In this document: piece after piece, positions 1 to 7,388 of the stretch | Layout of the letters: every line of letters begins with the position of its first letter | Position numbering within the stretch: position 1 is the stretch's first letter | DNA from: Deltaproteobacteria bacterium | Lineage (GTDB): Bacteria; Myxococcota_A; JAADFL01 | Length of the DNA stretch: 9,096 nt | Assembly (NCBI GenBank): GCA_013152945.1 | Contig: JAADFL010000023.1 | Coordinates: 1-9,096, forward strand | Direction of reading: 5' to 3' | Program-made: the position numbers and the translations under genes | Notes under the pieces: generated by a model | The model's database searches: none | What the model was told of the DNA's origin: nothing | What the model saw: only the letters and a program-made list of their open reading frames with translations

Positions 1-20
1 ACTCGGCGGAAAAACCGAAT

Positions 21-40
21 AAAATATTTTTCCCGGGAAA
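21..40. promoter_or_regulatory. Two adjoining palindromes upstream of promoter
   Basis: A perfect 10-bp palindrome (AAAATATTTT, 21-30) overlaps a perfect 12-bp palindrome (TTTCCCGGGAAA, 29-40). They lie 16 bp upstream of the predicted -35 element of the plus-strand pair. Dyads in this position often bind activators or repressors, so this could be an operator. No regulator gene is in the window and no known operator consensus was recognised, so the function is inference. Confidence 0.35.
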
Positions 41-56
41 CCCCTTGCAAAGTAAG

Positions 57-84
57 TTGAAAACCCCTGAAAACTCATTATAAT
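57..84 (+). promoter_or_regulatory. Sigma70-like promoter for plus-strand gene pair
   Basis: A TTGAAA -35 element (57-62) and a consensus TATAAT -10 element (79-84) are separated by 16 bp. Transcription would start near position 91, leaving a leader of about 50 nt before the ATG at 143. This makes the in-frame GTG at 101 an unlikely start, because it would lie only about 10 nt inside the transcript and has no Shine-Dalgarno sequence. Confidence 0.65.
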
Positions 85-142
85 CAATATCGAGTAATAG
101 GTGTGGAGTGTAGCACTCTTTTGTGAAGAGAGGAGTTTATAC

Positions 143-1420
143 ATGACTTGGCGTCGTATCGTGGGCATGTACATTTTGGTGTTCGTTATCATGTACACGC
201 CCGGAACCATGGCAAAGAATCCTTTGATACAAAAGGCCAAGGAGGCTTATGAGATACTGGACCTGGATGGGGCCAGGGACATCTTGGCCGAGGCTTTGGC
301 CAACCCTGATAACACGGATGAAGACCTTAAGGAAATATACGAGTTGATGGGTATTACCTATGCCTTGCTGGACAAAGAGGACAAGGCCCAGGAAGCATTC
401 AGAAACATGCTGGCAATTGACCGGGATGCTGACCTGGATCCGAGTGTGCCTGAGCAGGTCCAGTCAATTTTCGATAAGGTAAAACGAAACCTGCCTGATC
501 ATCTGGAAAAGCCCAAGCCGGCAGTGGCTCAAAAGTCGAAAGAACCACCTGCCTTGGAGGAGGCACAACCCGGCGGAGAGAAATCTGAAGCCGGGGAAAC
601 ATCAGCGGAAGATGACCTGTCTTCCATTCTGGGTGAGGGTGATAATACGGTTTCCGGTAAGCAGAAAGAAAATGAAGGAGAAACCGGCGGGAGATCGACT
701 GGTGAGCAGATGGGCGACAAGAGCGAGATGAAGTCAACCAAATCAAATAGTGAAGGCGATCTCGATCTGGCTGCTTTAGAGGCGGAAGCTGCAGCAGCAG
801 TAGGCGAAGGAGACGAATCATCAGAATCAGGTGAAGGAACCGGGGCAGGAACAGGAGGCACGGAGATCATAGAAGCACAACCCGAAAGCGGCACATCAGG
901 TGATGTTGTAAAAATATTTCCACCCGCAATCAGGGAAGTGACACAAGGACAACCCATTGAAATCGAGGTAGAGGTGGATGATCTTTCGGGAGTTACAAGA
1001 CGTCTCGTTCTATACTATAGACAAAGCGGGACTTCAACCGGGTTTTCTAGTGTAGACGGCCAGCAGTTATCAACCGGCAAGTATTTTATCAAGATACCCA
1101 TGATATGGAATCTCTCGGCAGGTGATGAGTTGGCCCTTGATTATTACATCGAGGCCTTGGGGGCAGGCGACCAGGTAGTCGGAAGTTACGGCAATGCGGA
1201 GGTTCCGCACCTATTTCGTAAGGTGCTGCAACGGCAAGAGGTAGGCAGGACAGTAGTGCAGAGAGGTGCGAAGCCTTTTTATGAAAAGGCATGGTTTTGG
1301 GGCCTGGTCGGAGGAGTAGTGGCTGCAGGCACGGCTGCTGGCCTGACAGTAGCATTTTGGCCCGAGGCAAAGAAGGCATCGCCTGGAGCGCTCGGTAAGC
1401 TACAATTACAGCCAAAATAA
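143..1420 (+). CDS. Exported TPR protein with acidic linker, Ig-like domain and C-terminal membrane anchor
   Basis: The ATG at 143 was chosen because AGGAG (131-135) lies 7 nt upstream; the in-frame GTG at 101 lacks a ribosome binding site. The 425-residue product starts with a signal peptide (about 1-24, cleavage likely near TMA/KN). Helical TPR-like repeats span about 27-115. A low-complexity Glu/Gly/Ser-rich linker follows (about 130-255). An Ig-like beta domain (about 258-357) carries the pattern D-D-x-SGV, then LYYR, then a YYIEA strand. A hydrophobic anchor (about 384-406) is followed by a short Lys-containing tail. Proteins with this TPR, linker, Ig-like and anchor layout are familiar from Myxococcota but mostly lack assigned functions. 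The likely topology is periplasmic with an inner-membrane anchor, suggesting a scaffold role. It precedes the MopE-type lipoprotein gene by 21 nt, so the two are probably co-transcribed. The exact function is unknown. Confidence 0.85.
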   Translation: MTWRRIVGMYILVFVIMYTPGTMAKNPLIQKAKEAYEILDLDGARDILAEALANPDNTDEDLKEIYELMGITYALLDKEDKAQEAFRNMLAIDRDADLDPSVPEQVQSIFDKVKRNLPDHLEKPKPAVAQKSKEPPALEEAQPGGEKSEAGETSAEDDLSSILGEGDNTVSGKQKENEGETGGRSTGEQMGDKSEMKSTKSNSEGDLDLAALEAEAAAAVGEGDESSESGEGTGAGTGGTEIIEAQPESGTSGDVVKIFPPAIREVTQGQPIEIEVEVDDLSGVTRRLVLYYRQSGTSTGFSSVDGQQLSTGKYFIKIPMIWNLSAGDELALDYYIEALGAGDQVVGSYGNAEVPHLFRKVLQRQEVGRTVVQRGAKPFYEKAWFWGLVGGVVAAGTAAGLTVAFWPEAKKASPGALGKLQLQPK

Positions 1421-1441
1421 CAGGGAGAGGTTGAAAACACC

Positions 1442-3685
1442 ATGAAAAGTTTTTTTTCGATATTCTTTATTTACATGGCGTTCGCTATCATGCTGCTAAT
1501 CCCGACCGTAATCGGAGGTTGCAGTCCGGAATCGGATACAGGCATAAGACTCGTCATGACGACGAACGTTATAGAAGCTCCAAAGCAATTTGATGCATTG
1601 AAGCTCATGATCGATTCCGACTCGTTCGAACACATGGAAGAATCCTTTGATTTGATGTCTGACAAGCTGGCTTCACACAGGGATATCAGAACAGGAAAGG
1701 TGCTCTTTCCGCTGGATATACTCATCTTGGCAAACGCCTCTACAGGAACAGAAGTACAGGTGTCCGTTGACGCATACTTGTGCAACGATGGAGACCTTCC
1801 AAGAACAGGGCCCATTACATCCGGCGAGTTGTTGGACTGCACAAAAGATGAAAAAAGAAGGACGGGCACAAATGCAGGCACTCCTACCAAGGAAGGCGAC
1901 CGCATGATAGTTGCTGTTCGCTTAATCAAAGGCGAGGTACGAGAACAGAAGATTATTCTCCAAGCAGTTGGACAAAAATGCGAGGACCATGACGGAGATA
2001 CTTTCACGACAGGAGAGGGATGCGAACCCTATGATTGTGACGACACGAACAAGGACATCTATCCGGGCCAGGTCGAAGACTGTAACGACGACAAAGACAA
2101 CAATTGCAACGGTTCCGTCAACGAAGGCTGTCCGTGTAAAGAAGATGACCCGGAACCGACCTGCTATACCGGTTCTCCCGAATCATGCCCTCCCACCGGT
2201 TGCAAAGGAGAATGTCAGAAAGGGCATCAAAAATGCATAAACCATGCCTGGAGCACGCAGTGCTTTGACGAAGTAGTTCCACAGGAAGAGGATTGCAACG
2301 GCAAGGACGACGATTGTGATGGTATTATCGACAATGTAAAACAGGGCAAGGGAGAGTTGTGTGCGAAACAAATGGGTGTATGCGCGGGTGCAACCAAGAA
2401 ATGCGAGGCCGGCATGTGGCAGCCATGCACTACGTCCGACTACAAGGCGCACAGCGATGCTTATGAAGAAAAGGAAACCGCCTGTGATACCAAGGACAAC
2501 GACTGTGACGGAAAAATAGATCCGAATCCGCCATGCCAGTGCAAACCCGGCACGAAAAGCCCTTGTTATGACGGCGACCCGAAAACTGCGGACGTTTCTC
2601 CGTGCAAAAAGGGCGAAATGACTTGCCAGGATACCAATGAATGGGGGCCATGTATCGGCCAGGTTACGCCCCAGCCCGAAAAATGTGACAACATAGACAA
2701 TGATTGTGACGGAACCGTGGATAACAACTATCCCCAGAAGGGACTTTCCTGTACAAGAGGCCTCGGCGAATGCAAGAGGGAAGGAACATACGTTTGTAAT
2801 GCAACAGGTGACGGTGTTAGTTGTGATGCAGAAGAGGTACAGGGGACTGAAGAGAAATGTGACAACCTGGACAACAACTGTGATGGTAACGTGGACGAGG
2901 GCAACCCGGAGGGGAATAGTCCTTGTGACACCGGTGAACAGGGAGTCTGTGCCAGTGGACATACATTCTGCCAGGGAGGAGCACTTAATTGCGTCAGGGA
3001 TGTCGAACCTTCGAAGGAGATCTGCAACGGCCAGGATGATGATTGCAATGGTCAGGTCGATGACGGCAATGCCGCCGACTTGTGTGCCCCGGTGCCTCAA
3101 AACGTAATTCCGGAATGTACGGCGGGTGCATGCAAAATAGCATCGTGTAGTGATGGATTCTTCGATTTGGACAAAGATTACAGCACCGGTTGCGAGTGTA
3201 CTGTGGACGACTGGGAGAACAGAGGCAACACCTGCGCAGATGCAAAGGATATCGGGGAAGTCTTCGATGACGCCCCGGGCGATGACAAGGAAATCGAGGG
3301 CAACATACTTGTTGATACGGACGTGGATTGGTTTACTTTCTATGCCAAAGACAACAAGGCCAGCGACGCCTTGGCCCAGTGCGACCGTTTCAATGTCAAG
3401 GTCGAGTTCGTAAATAACCCTGGCAACGCATACGTATTCGACGTGCTAAAGGATTCCTGCTCCAACCAACCGCATGTCACGAACTGCGATGTGTTTCAAT
3501 TTGCAGCCAATGTTAATAAGCCTGGCAATATCGGCGAGTGCCCGTGTGTGCCCGAAAACATGCCGAGCGCAAATGTCAACACCTGCCAGGATACGAGCGC
3601 CAGGTTTTATGTAAAGGTTTACAGGCTTGTTGGAGCACCGTTGATGTGCGACAAGTACAAAATCAAAGTTTCCAACGGAAGCTGA
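1442..3685 (+). CDS. Cysteine-rich MopE-type repeat lipoprotein
   Basis: The 747-residue product begins with a lipoprotein signal ending in the lipobox I-G-G-C (Cys27); Ser at +2 fits outer-membrane sorting by the enterobacterial rule. Residues 28-175 form an N-terminal domain that I do not recognise. Six motifs of the type C-x6-C-(D/N)-G-x2-(D/N) follow, with first Cys at 214, 285, 348, 415, 473 and 528. The first is preceded by a DxDGD-type stretch (182-186). Linkers between motifs carry further Cys/Gly pairs, giving roughly 58 Cys in all. These are hallmarks of the MopE-like putative metal-binding family, named after a copper-binding surface protein of Methylococcus. Residues about 584-747 resemble the beta-sandwich tails (PPC-like, with D-x-DWFTF) seen on extracellular proteins. 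A weak purine-rich ribosome site (GGGAGAGG, 1423-1430) precedes the ATG. Calcium binding by the Asp-rich motifs is an alternative to copper. The ligand is not shown by the sequence. Confidence 0.88.
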   Translation: MKSFFSIFFIYMAFAIMLLIPTVIGGCSPESDTGIRLVMTTNVIEAPKQFDALKLMIDSDSFEHMEESFDLMSDKLASHRDIRTGKVLFPLDILILANASTGTEVQVSVDAYLCNDGDLPRTGPITSGELLDCTKDEKRRTGTNAGTPTKEGDRMIVAVRLIKGEVREQKIILQAVGQKCEDHDGDTFTTGEGCEPYDCDDTNKDIYPGQVEDCNDDKDNNCNGSVNEGCPCKEDDPEPTCYTGSPESCPPTGCKGECQKGHQKCINHAWSTQCFDEVVPQEEDCNGKDDDCDGIIDNVKQGKGELCAKQMGVCAGATKKCEAGMWQPCTTSDYKAHSDAYEEKETACDTKDNDCDGKIDPNPPCQCKPGTKSPCYDGDPKTADVSPCKKGEMTCQDTNEWGPCIGQVTPQPEKCDNIDNDCDGTVDNNYPQKGLSCTRGLGECKREGTYVCNATGDGVSCDAEEVQGTEEKCDNLDNNCDGNVDEGNPEGNSPCDTGEQGVCASGHTFCQGGALNCVRDVEPSKEICNGQDDDCNGQVDDGNAADLCAPVPQNVIPECTAGACKIASCSDGFFDLDKDYSTGCECTVDDWENRGNTCADAKDIGEVFDDAPGDDKEIEGNILVDTDVDWFTFYAKDNKASDALAQCDRFNVKVEFVNNPGNAYVFDVLKDSCSNQPHVTNCDVFQFAANVNKPGNIGECPCVPENMPSANVNTCQDTSARFYVKVYRLVGAPLMCDKYKIKVSNGS

Positions 3686-3698
3686 AACAGTGGTTTGC

Positions 3699-3782
3699 TT
3701 TTCGGTTTCTCTTTTGAACTATTTAATTAGCGCAGTCGTCAACAATATTTCTGTTTCCGGCTTCGCCTTTGAACCGCCTAAT
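3699..3782 (+). repeat. Diverged direct repeat, two 29-bp copies
   Basis: Copies at 3699-3727 and 3754-3782, offset by 55 bp, match at 21 of 29 positions. Seven of the eight differences are transitions, and in every one of these the first copy carries A or T and the second carries G or C. The repeat lies just after the lipoprotein stop codon, outside any gene. It may be an old duplication; no known repeat family was recognised. Confidence 0.4.
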
Positions 3783-3802
3783 CGCGTTCCGCCTCCTTAA
3801 AC

Positions 3803-3935
3803 CAGCAGGGCTACACCATCGTCAACGTGCCTTGCCAGGTGCTCCCCTTGCCGGCTTGCGGATATTACTATCGAAAAACACCTATCCTATTAGTCCAAGG
3901 GTAAAAGCCACAGGGTTTACGGCTACGGACGCTGA
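3803..3935 (+). pseudogene. Possible remnant of IS3-family transposase OrfB N-terminus
   Basis: In one frame (3803-3901) the translation contains Q-G-Y-T-I-V, then C-Q-V-L-x-L-P, then G-Y-Y-Y-R. This resembles the start of IS3-family OrfB proteins, where a C-(R/K)-V-L-G-(L/V)-x-R-S-x-Y-Y-x-R pattern is typical. After a stop at 3902, another frame (3897-3932) gives H-R-V-Y-G-Y-G-R, recalling the Y-G-Y-R-R motif that follows in OrfB, and then another stop. The spacing between the two blocks (about 14 codons) is shorter than the family norm, so a deletion and a frameshift are implied. No DDE catalytic region or inverted repeats were seen. The match is from memory of the family and could be chance. 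The rest of the gap 3686-4017 shows only the direct repeat and the terminator. Confidence 0.3.
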
Positions 3936-3982
3936 TTTCATACTTTCCAAATGAAACAACAAATCAAAAGCCCATTGAACAG

Positions 3983-4009
3983 AAAAACGAAGCCCGGCCC
4001 CACCGGAGC
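3983..4009 (-). terminator. Rho-independent terminator of minus-strand block
   Basis: Read on the minus strand, GCTCCGG (4009-4003) pairs with CCGGGC (3997-3992) across a TGGGG loop, giving six pairs with one bulged T. TTCG and a run of five T (3987-3983) follow. It begins 8 nt past the stop codon of the LolA-like gene, the expected place for an intrinsic terminator. The plus-strand side has only a weak T-rich tail (TTTATTG), so action on the convergent plus-strand transcript is uncertain. Confidence 0.6.
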
Positions 4010-4017
4010 GTTTATTG

Positions 4018-4932
4018 TCAATCCCTTTCGAGATATCTCAACGTAAAGTAATCATCCGGCACGTTTGTACGTAGTTGAATCTTGTCCATGGTAAACTCGG
4101 ATTTGCGCCCATTCTTGATGTTCTCCATGGTCATCTTGATGGGCCTGTACCTATGCTTGATCTTGTCAATTTCCCTGACCTCGTGCACGGTCAATATCTT
4201 GTGCAATTGCATGTCCAGGTCGTAGTACTCCGCCTTTCTTATGGCATAGTCCTTTTTCCCGATGTAACTGACTTTTTTCCCGAAGCCATTCTCTTCCGCT
4301 ATGTCTTCCGTCTTTGGTACGGATTCAATAATCCAGCAATCCACGCCGCCGATAATTTTTTCGCCGAGGATCTTATGCTTGAAATCTTCGACAGGCGGGG
4401 GCGTGGTGTCTGCATATGTGAACTCCGAACCCATGAAACTCTTTGCCTTATCTGCAGCAATAATTCTTCTGCTCTTGCGGAGTGCCGGCATGTACAGCCA
4501 CATTTCATCGGCTTTCTTTTCATAATCGAATGTCAAGAGGCCTGTGCCTTTCACATCGGCCGGTGAGAGAAAACGAATCAGGCGCTTCTCGGTAGCGCCG
4601 TTGTCATACAATTTACTAATGGCAGCGACTTTACGCACACGCTTGTCACCCTTCGAATTGTAAATAACGAGTGTGGTGAGACTCTCGCTGCCGTCCAACT
4701 TGGTGGACTTGAGCGCGTTGAACATTATTTTTTCGGCTGATGGCTCTATTTTTTCGGCTGATGGCTCTATTTTTTCGGCTGACGGCTCTATTTTTTCGGC
4801 TGACGGCTCCTTGCCGGCGATTGCCGGCAACATGGGATTGAACAGCATGGAGCAAATAATCATTGCGCCGAGTACCGGGGCACAATTTCGGCGGCGTGTG
4901 GTTCCGGATGAGAAAGGACTGTAAAATTTCAT
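4018..4932 (-). CDS. LolA-like outer-membrane lipoprotein-sorting family protein
   Basis: The ATG at 4932 follows AGGAGG (complement of 4942-4947) by 9 nt and is followed by a signal peptide (about 1-39, cleavage near AIA/GK); longer in-frame extension upstream overlaps the exporter gene and is rejected. The 304-residue product carries four EPSAEKI heptads (42-69), then a LolA-like half-barrel domain (about 75-304). Family signatures are RFLSPADVKGTGLL (120-133), WLYMPALRKSRRI (145-157), SFMGSEFTY (165-173) and GGVDCWIIE (195-203). Members of this PF17131-type family are periplasmic, adopt the lipid-binding LolA fold, and are commonly encoded next to RND/MMPL exporters, as here (19-nt gap). 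I infer that it accepts or shields the hydrophobic substrate of the neighbouring pump. It is not classical LolA: no LolB or LolCDE genes are nearby. Confidence 0.87.
   Translation of the reverse strand: MKFYSPFSSGTTRRRNCAPVLGAMIICSMLFNPMLPAIAGKEPSAEKIEPSAEKIEPSAEKIEPSAEKIMFNALKSTKLDGSESLTTLVIYNSKGDKRVRKVAAISKLYDNGATEKRLIRFLSPADVKGTGLLTFDYEKKADEMWLYMPALRKSRRIIAADKAKSFMGSEFTYADTTPPPVEDFKHKILGEKIIGGVDCWIIESVPKTEDIAEENGFGKKVSYIGKKDYAIRKAEYYDLDMQLHKILTVHEVREIDKIKHRYRPIKMTMENIKNGRKSEFTMDKIQLRTNVPDDYFTLRYLERD
4726..4809 (-). repeat. Four tandem 21-bp repeats encoding EPSAEKI
   Basis: Four contiguous 21-bp units (4809-4789, 4788-4768, 4767-4747, 4746-4726) lie in frame within the LolA-like gene. They are identical except for one synonymous change: the Pro codon is CCG in the first two units and CCA in the last two. 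This pattern suggests recent duplication of a two-unit block or stepwise slippage. Copy-number change would keep the frame and only lengthen or shorten the charged linker between signal peptide and LolA-like domain. Confidence 0.95.
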
Positions 4933-4951
4933 GATTTTCAACCTCCTGTTT

Positions 4952-7243
4952 TCAGGCTCGTCCTGCAGGTTCCAAGAACCCCGGCCTGAAAACCATACAT
5001 AGACACGGTAGCAGCACAAGTGCTCCCAAAAGGCAGGATCCGATGGAAACCACGACCAGGAAACCGAAGAATTTGACAGGCATGAAATTGGACAAGAGTA
5101 CAACAACGAATCCTACGATGACGGAAAGTGCATTAAATACAATACCCCGGCCGGTAGTAGTCAACGTGAGCCTGACTGCATCCGCGGGATTCAACAGATT
5201 CTGGATTCTCTCCTGCTTGTATCTCCAAAGGAAATGGATCGTATAGTCCACGCCGACGCCGATCATGATGGATGACAACATGGCCGTAGCGATATTCAAC
5301 TCGATGTGAAAATAACCCATGAGACCGAACAGGAGTATCATGGAAAGAGTCAGGGGAACCGCGGCAAGCAGTCCGGCTATTACAGACCGGAAGAGTAGGG
5401 CCACAAGTAATGAAACAAGGACCAGGGAAAGGGAAAGGCTGCTGATCTGGCCGTTGACTATAGCCTTTGCAATGTCAGCCAGAACCCTTATAAAACCTCC
5501 CACCACAGGGAACATGCCCTTCGGGTATTTTTTGACTTCGTTGGAAGCAGCGGCCATCATCTTGTCCACGGCCTTGACGCTGAGCGTGTTCACGCGGGCT
5601 GTTATCAGTGCGTGCTCGTAATTGAAGTCCACCATCTTCTCGAAATCTTCCGGATCGCCGTTCATGGAGTACAAGAGGAAATACTGGGCCACTGCATTCC
5701 TGCTGTCCGGGATCCTGTCTTCCGTGATTTTACCATCGTGCATGACTTTGTTCATTCGCCTTACTACCCTGGCTATCGACGTTGTCTCTCCCACCTCTGG
5801 AAGCGCGGCCAGTTTCCTTTCCACATCATCTATGCTCAAAAGCATTTTGGGCGACTTGATATCTCCCTTGGCTACTACTGATATTGCTGCGGAGCCGCCG
5901 AATTTCTTGTCGACCAACCTGCTTGCCTTGACGATTGGGCTGTCTGGTTCGTAGTAATTCATAGGATCCGTGTCCACTATCAAGAAAAAGACACCTGATC
6001 CGCCAGCCAGACAAGCGATCAGGAAACCTGCAATAACGTACTTGGGTCTGGACAGGACTAACTCACTAACAACAGCAAGCATTCTTTCGAGCAAGCCCAG
6101 CTTTCCATGACCATCTTTTTTTTGCACGGTCAGAATCGGTTTCGGTTTTTTCAAAACGGCAAGCCAGGCAGGCACAAAGGTCAAACTTGCAATAAGAGCG
6201 AACCCCACGCCCGCGGATGCCAGCACACCAAGTTGCTCTGCAGGAACTACGATGTGGGTCATTAAGCACATCAACCCGGCAATGGTAGTGATTCCGGTTA
6301 TCAGCACCGGGTAGAACAATTGCGAAACAACGTACTTTGTAAGCTCTTTGGAGCCAGCTTTCAGACCGGGAACATTTTCTTCCTGGTACCTGGCGAATAC
6401 GTGTATTCCGTAATCGTTTGCCACTGCCAGGAGTATTACCGGCAGGACAACGGTGATCATCTGTATCTTCCAGCCCACCAGCGGAATCAGGCCCATGCTG
6501 AAAACAATGGACATGATGACAACCACGAATGGAAGTATAACGCCTCTCAATTGCCTGAAGCATGCCAAGAGGAAGGCGAGCATAATCAAGAGCCCCCAGG
6601 GCAGGAACTTGGACATATCATGCTTGATGTCATGACCGACTTGCACCCTTACTATTGGCATACCCGCCAAATACAACGGTTCTGGGCCGGGTGTGTTCTT
6701 GATCAGGCGTTTCAGCGACCTAATGGTCTCCTCGTCTTTGGCGTTTGCCTCGAGCATGCCGATGATCGCCGCTGCCTTGAAATCCTTGGATATTACGTTC
6801 CCGTAGACCATGTCATTGTTTTTCAGATCTTGTCGGAGTTTTTCCCTGGCAACACTGGTCTTTGGGATCCTTTTTACCGCAGGATCAACCACCAGCATGC
6901 CGGAATCAGCCCTGATGTCCTTTAGGGTGAATACAGACAGGACCCTGTCCACCTGGTGAATTCTCTCCATGCCCCTCGAGAGTTTCTTGAGTCTCTTAAG
7001 CGTGTTGGCGTCCAAAATATCCTTGGCGGTCATAACTACCATGACCATGTCTGTTCCACCAAAAATCTTTTCGATACGATCCAGGTCCAGGCGGGATGGC
7101 AAGTCAGCCGGAAGCTGGTTTTTCATTTCCGGGTCTATGGTGGCCTTTGGAATTTGGAATGCAAAAAAAACCGTAATCAGCAAGAATGCTGCTATTACTG
7201 GCCAGCGGAAACGAATCACAACAGCAGCCAACTTTTCCGGCAT
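4952..7243 (-). CDS. RND/MMPL-superfamily exporter, 12 transmembrane segments
   Basis: The ATG at 7243 has AGGAGG (complement of 7251-7256) 7 nt upstream, so the in-frame TTG at 7249 is not needed. The 763-residue product is a duplicated MMPL/Patched-type permease (COG1033-like predicted exporter). TM1 is at about 15-32, a large periplasmic loop spans 33-212, and TM2-TM6 span about 213-364. TM7 (about 402-423), a second large loop (424-600) and TM8-TM12 (about 601-752) complete it. TM4 and TM10 carry matching motifs, A-N-D-Y-G-I-H (275-281) and G-V-D-Y-T-I-H (664-670); their Asp residues are the expected proton-relay sites. Such pumps use the proton gradient to move lipids or other hydrophobic compounds from the inner membrane. 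The neighbouring LolA-like protein and outer-membrane barrel fit a periplasm-crossing route. It is not an AcrB-type drug pump: it lacks that length and a membrane-fusion partner. The substrate is unknown. Confidence 0.93.
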   Translation of the reverse strand: MPEKLAAVVIRFRWPVIAAFLLITVFFAFQIPKATIDPEMKNQLPADLPSRLDLDRIEKIFGGTDMVMVVMTAKDILDANTLKRLKKLSRGMERIHQVDRVLSVFTLKDIRADSGMLVVDPAVKRIPKTSVAREKLRQDLKNNDMVYGNVISKDFKAAAIIGMLEANAKDEETIRSLKRLIKNTPGPEPLYLAGMPIVRVQVGHDIKHDMSKFLPWGLLIMLAFLLACFRQLRGVILPFVVVIMSIVFSMGLIPLVGWKIQMITVVLPVILLAVANDYGIHVFARYQEENVPGLKAGSKELTKYVVSQLFYPVLITGITTIAGLMCLMTHIVVPAEQLGVLASAGVGFALIASLTFVPAWLAVLKKPKPILTVQKKDGHGKLGLLERMLAVVSELVLSRPKYVIAGFLIACLAGGSGVFFLIVDTDPMNYYEPDSPIVKASRLVDKKFGGSAAISVVAKGDIKSPKMLLSIDDVERKLAALPEVGETTSIARVVRRMNKVMHDGKITEDRIPDSRNAVAQYFLLYSMNGDPEDFEKMVDFNYEHALITARVNTLSVKAVDKMMAAASNEVKKYPKGMFPVVGGFIRVLADIAKAIVNGQISSLSLSLVLVSLLVALLFRSVIAGLLAAVPLTLSMILLFGLMGYFHIELNIATAMLSSIMIGVGVDYTIHFLWRYKQERIQNLLNPADAVRLTLTTTGRGIVFNALSVIVGFVVVLLSNFMPVKFFGFLVVVSIGSCLLGALVLLPCLCMVFRPGFLEPAGRA

Positions 7244-7388
7244 GAACAAACCTCCTAGTAAGCAGAGAGAACAAAGGACTTATTGTTGAAAGATGCGTCG
7301 GCCGTATTTTCACGGACAATATTATTGGTTCCAGCTCCAGCCTGTTGCAAACCGGTTGCCAGTGAACGACCCCGTGATTTTCCAGGTG
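7244..7388 (-). other. 145-bp spacer between barrel and exporter genes
   Basis: No gene is seen here. On the minus strand it contains TTGCAA (7353-7348) and TAATAT (7327-7322), but their 20-bp spacing is too long for a standard promoter. The exporter's ribosome site is at 7256-7251. No clear terminator follows the barrel gene, so read-through into the exporter is plausible. A weak internal promoter cannot be excluded. Confidence 0.4.

Noticed and set aside
101-142. GTG start extending the TPR protein by 14 residues
   Set aside because: It lies about 10 nt from the predicted transcription start without a Shine-Dalgarno, and it would place extra charged residues before the signal peptide; the ATG at 143 has AGGAG at good spacing.
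2183-3100. 305-codon open frame antisense to the MopE-type lipoprotein gene
   Set aside because: It is produced by the repetitive Asp/Cys/Asn codons of the real gene, has no ribosome site, and its translation is a low-complexity Val/Ile/Thr-rich string with no domain.
3769-3954. 61-codon plus-strand frame in the convergent gap
   Set aside because: There is no ribosome site or recognisable domain, and the transposase-like residues lie in other frames of the same stretch.
4075-4566. 163-codon plus-strand frame opposite the LolA-like gene
   Set aside because: The opposite strand encodes a clear family protein with signal peptide and ribosome site; this frame has neither.
4726-4809. CRISPR or intergenic satellite reading of the 21-bp repeats
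   Set aside because: The units are contiguous, in frame, and differ only at a synonymous site, so they belong to the protein-coding gene.
4933-5106. Upstream in-frame extension of the LolA-like protein
   Set aside because: It overlaps the 3' end of the exporter gene by over 150 nt and hides the signal peptide; the ATG at 4932 has a strong ribosome site.
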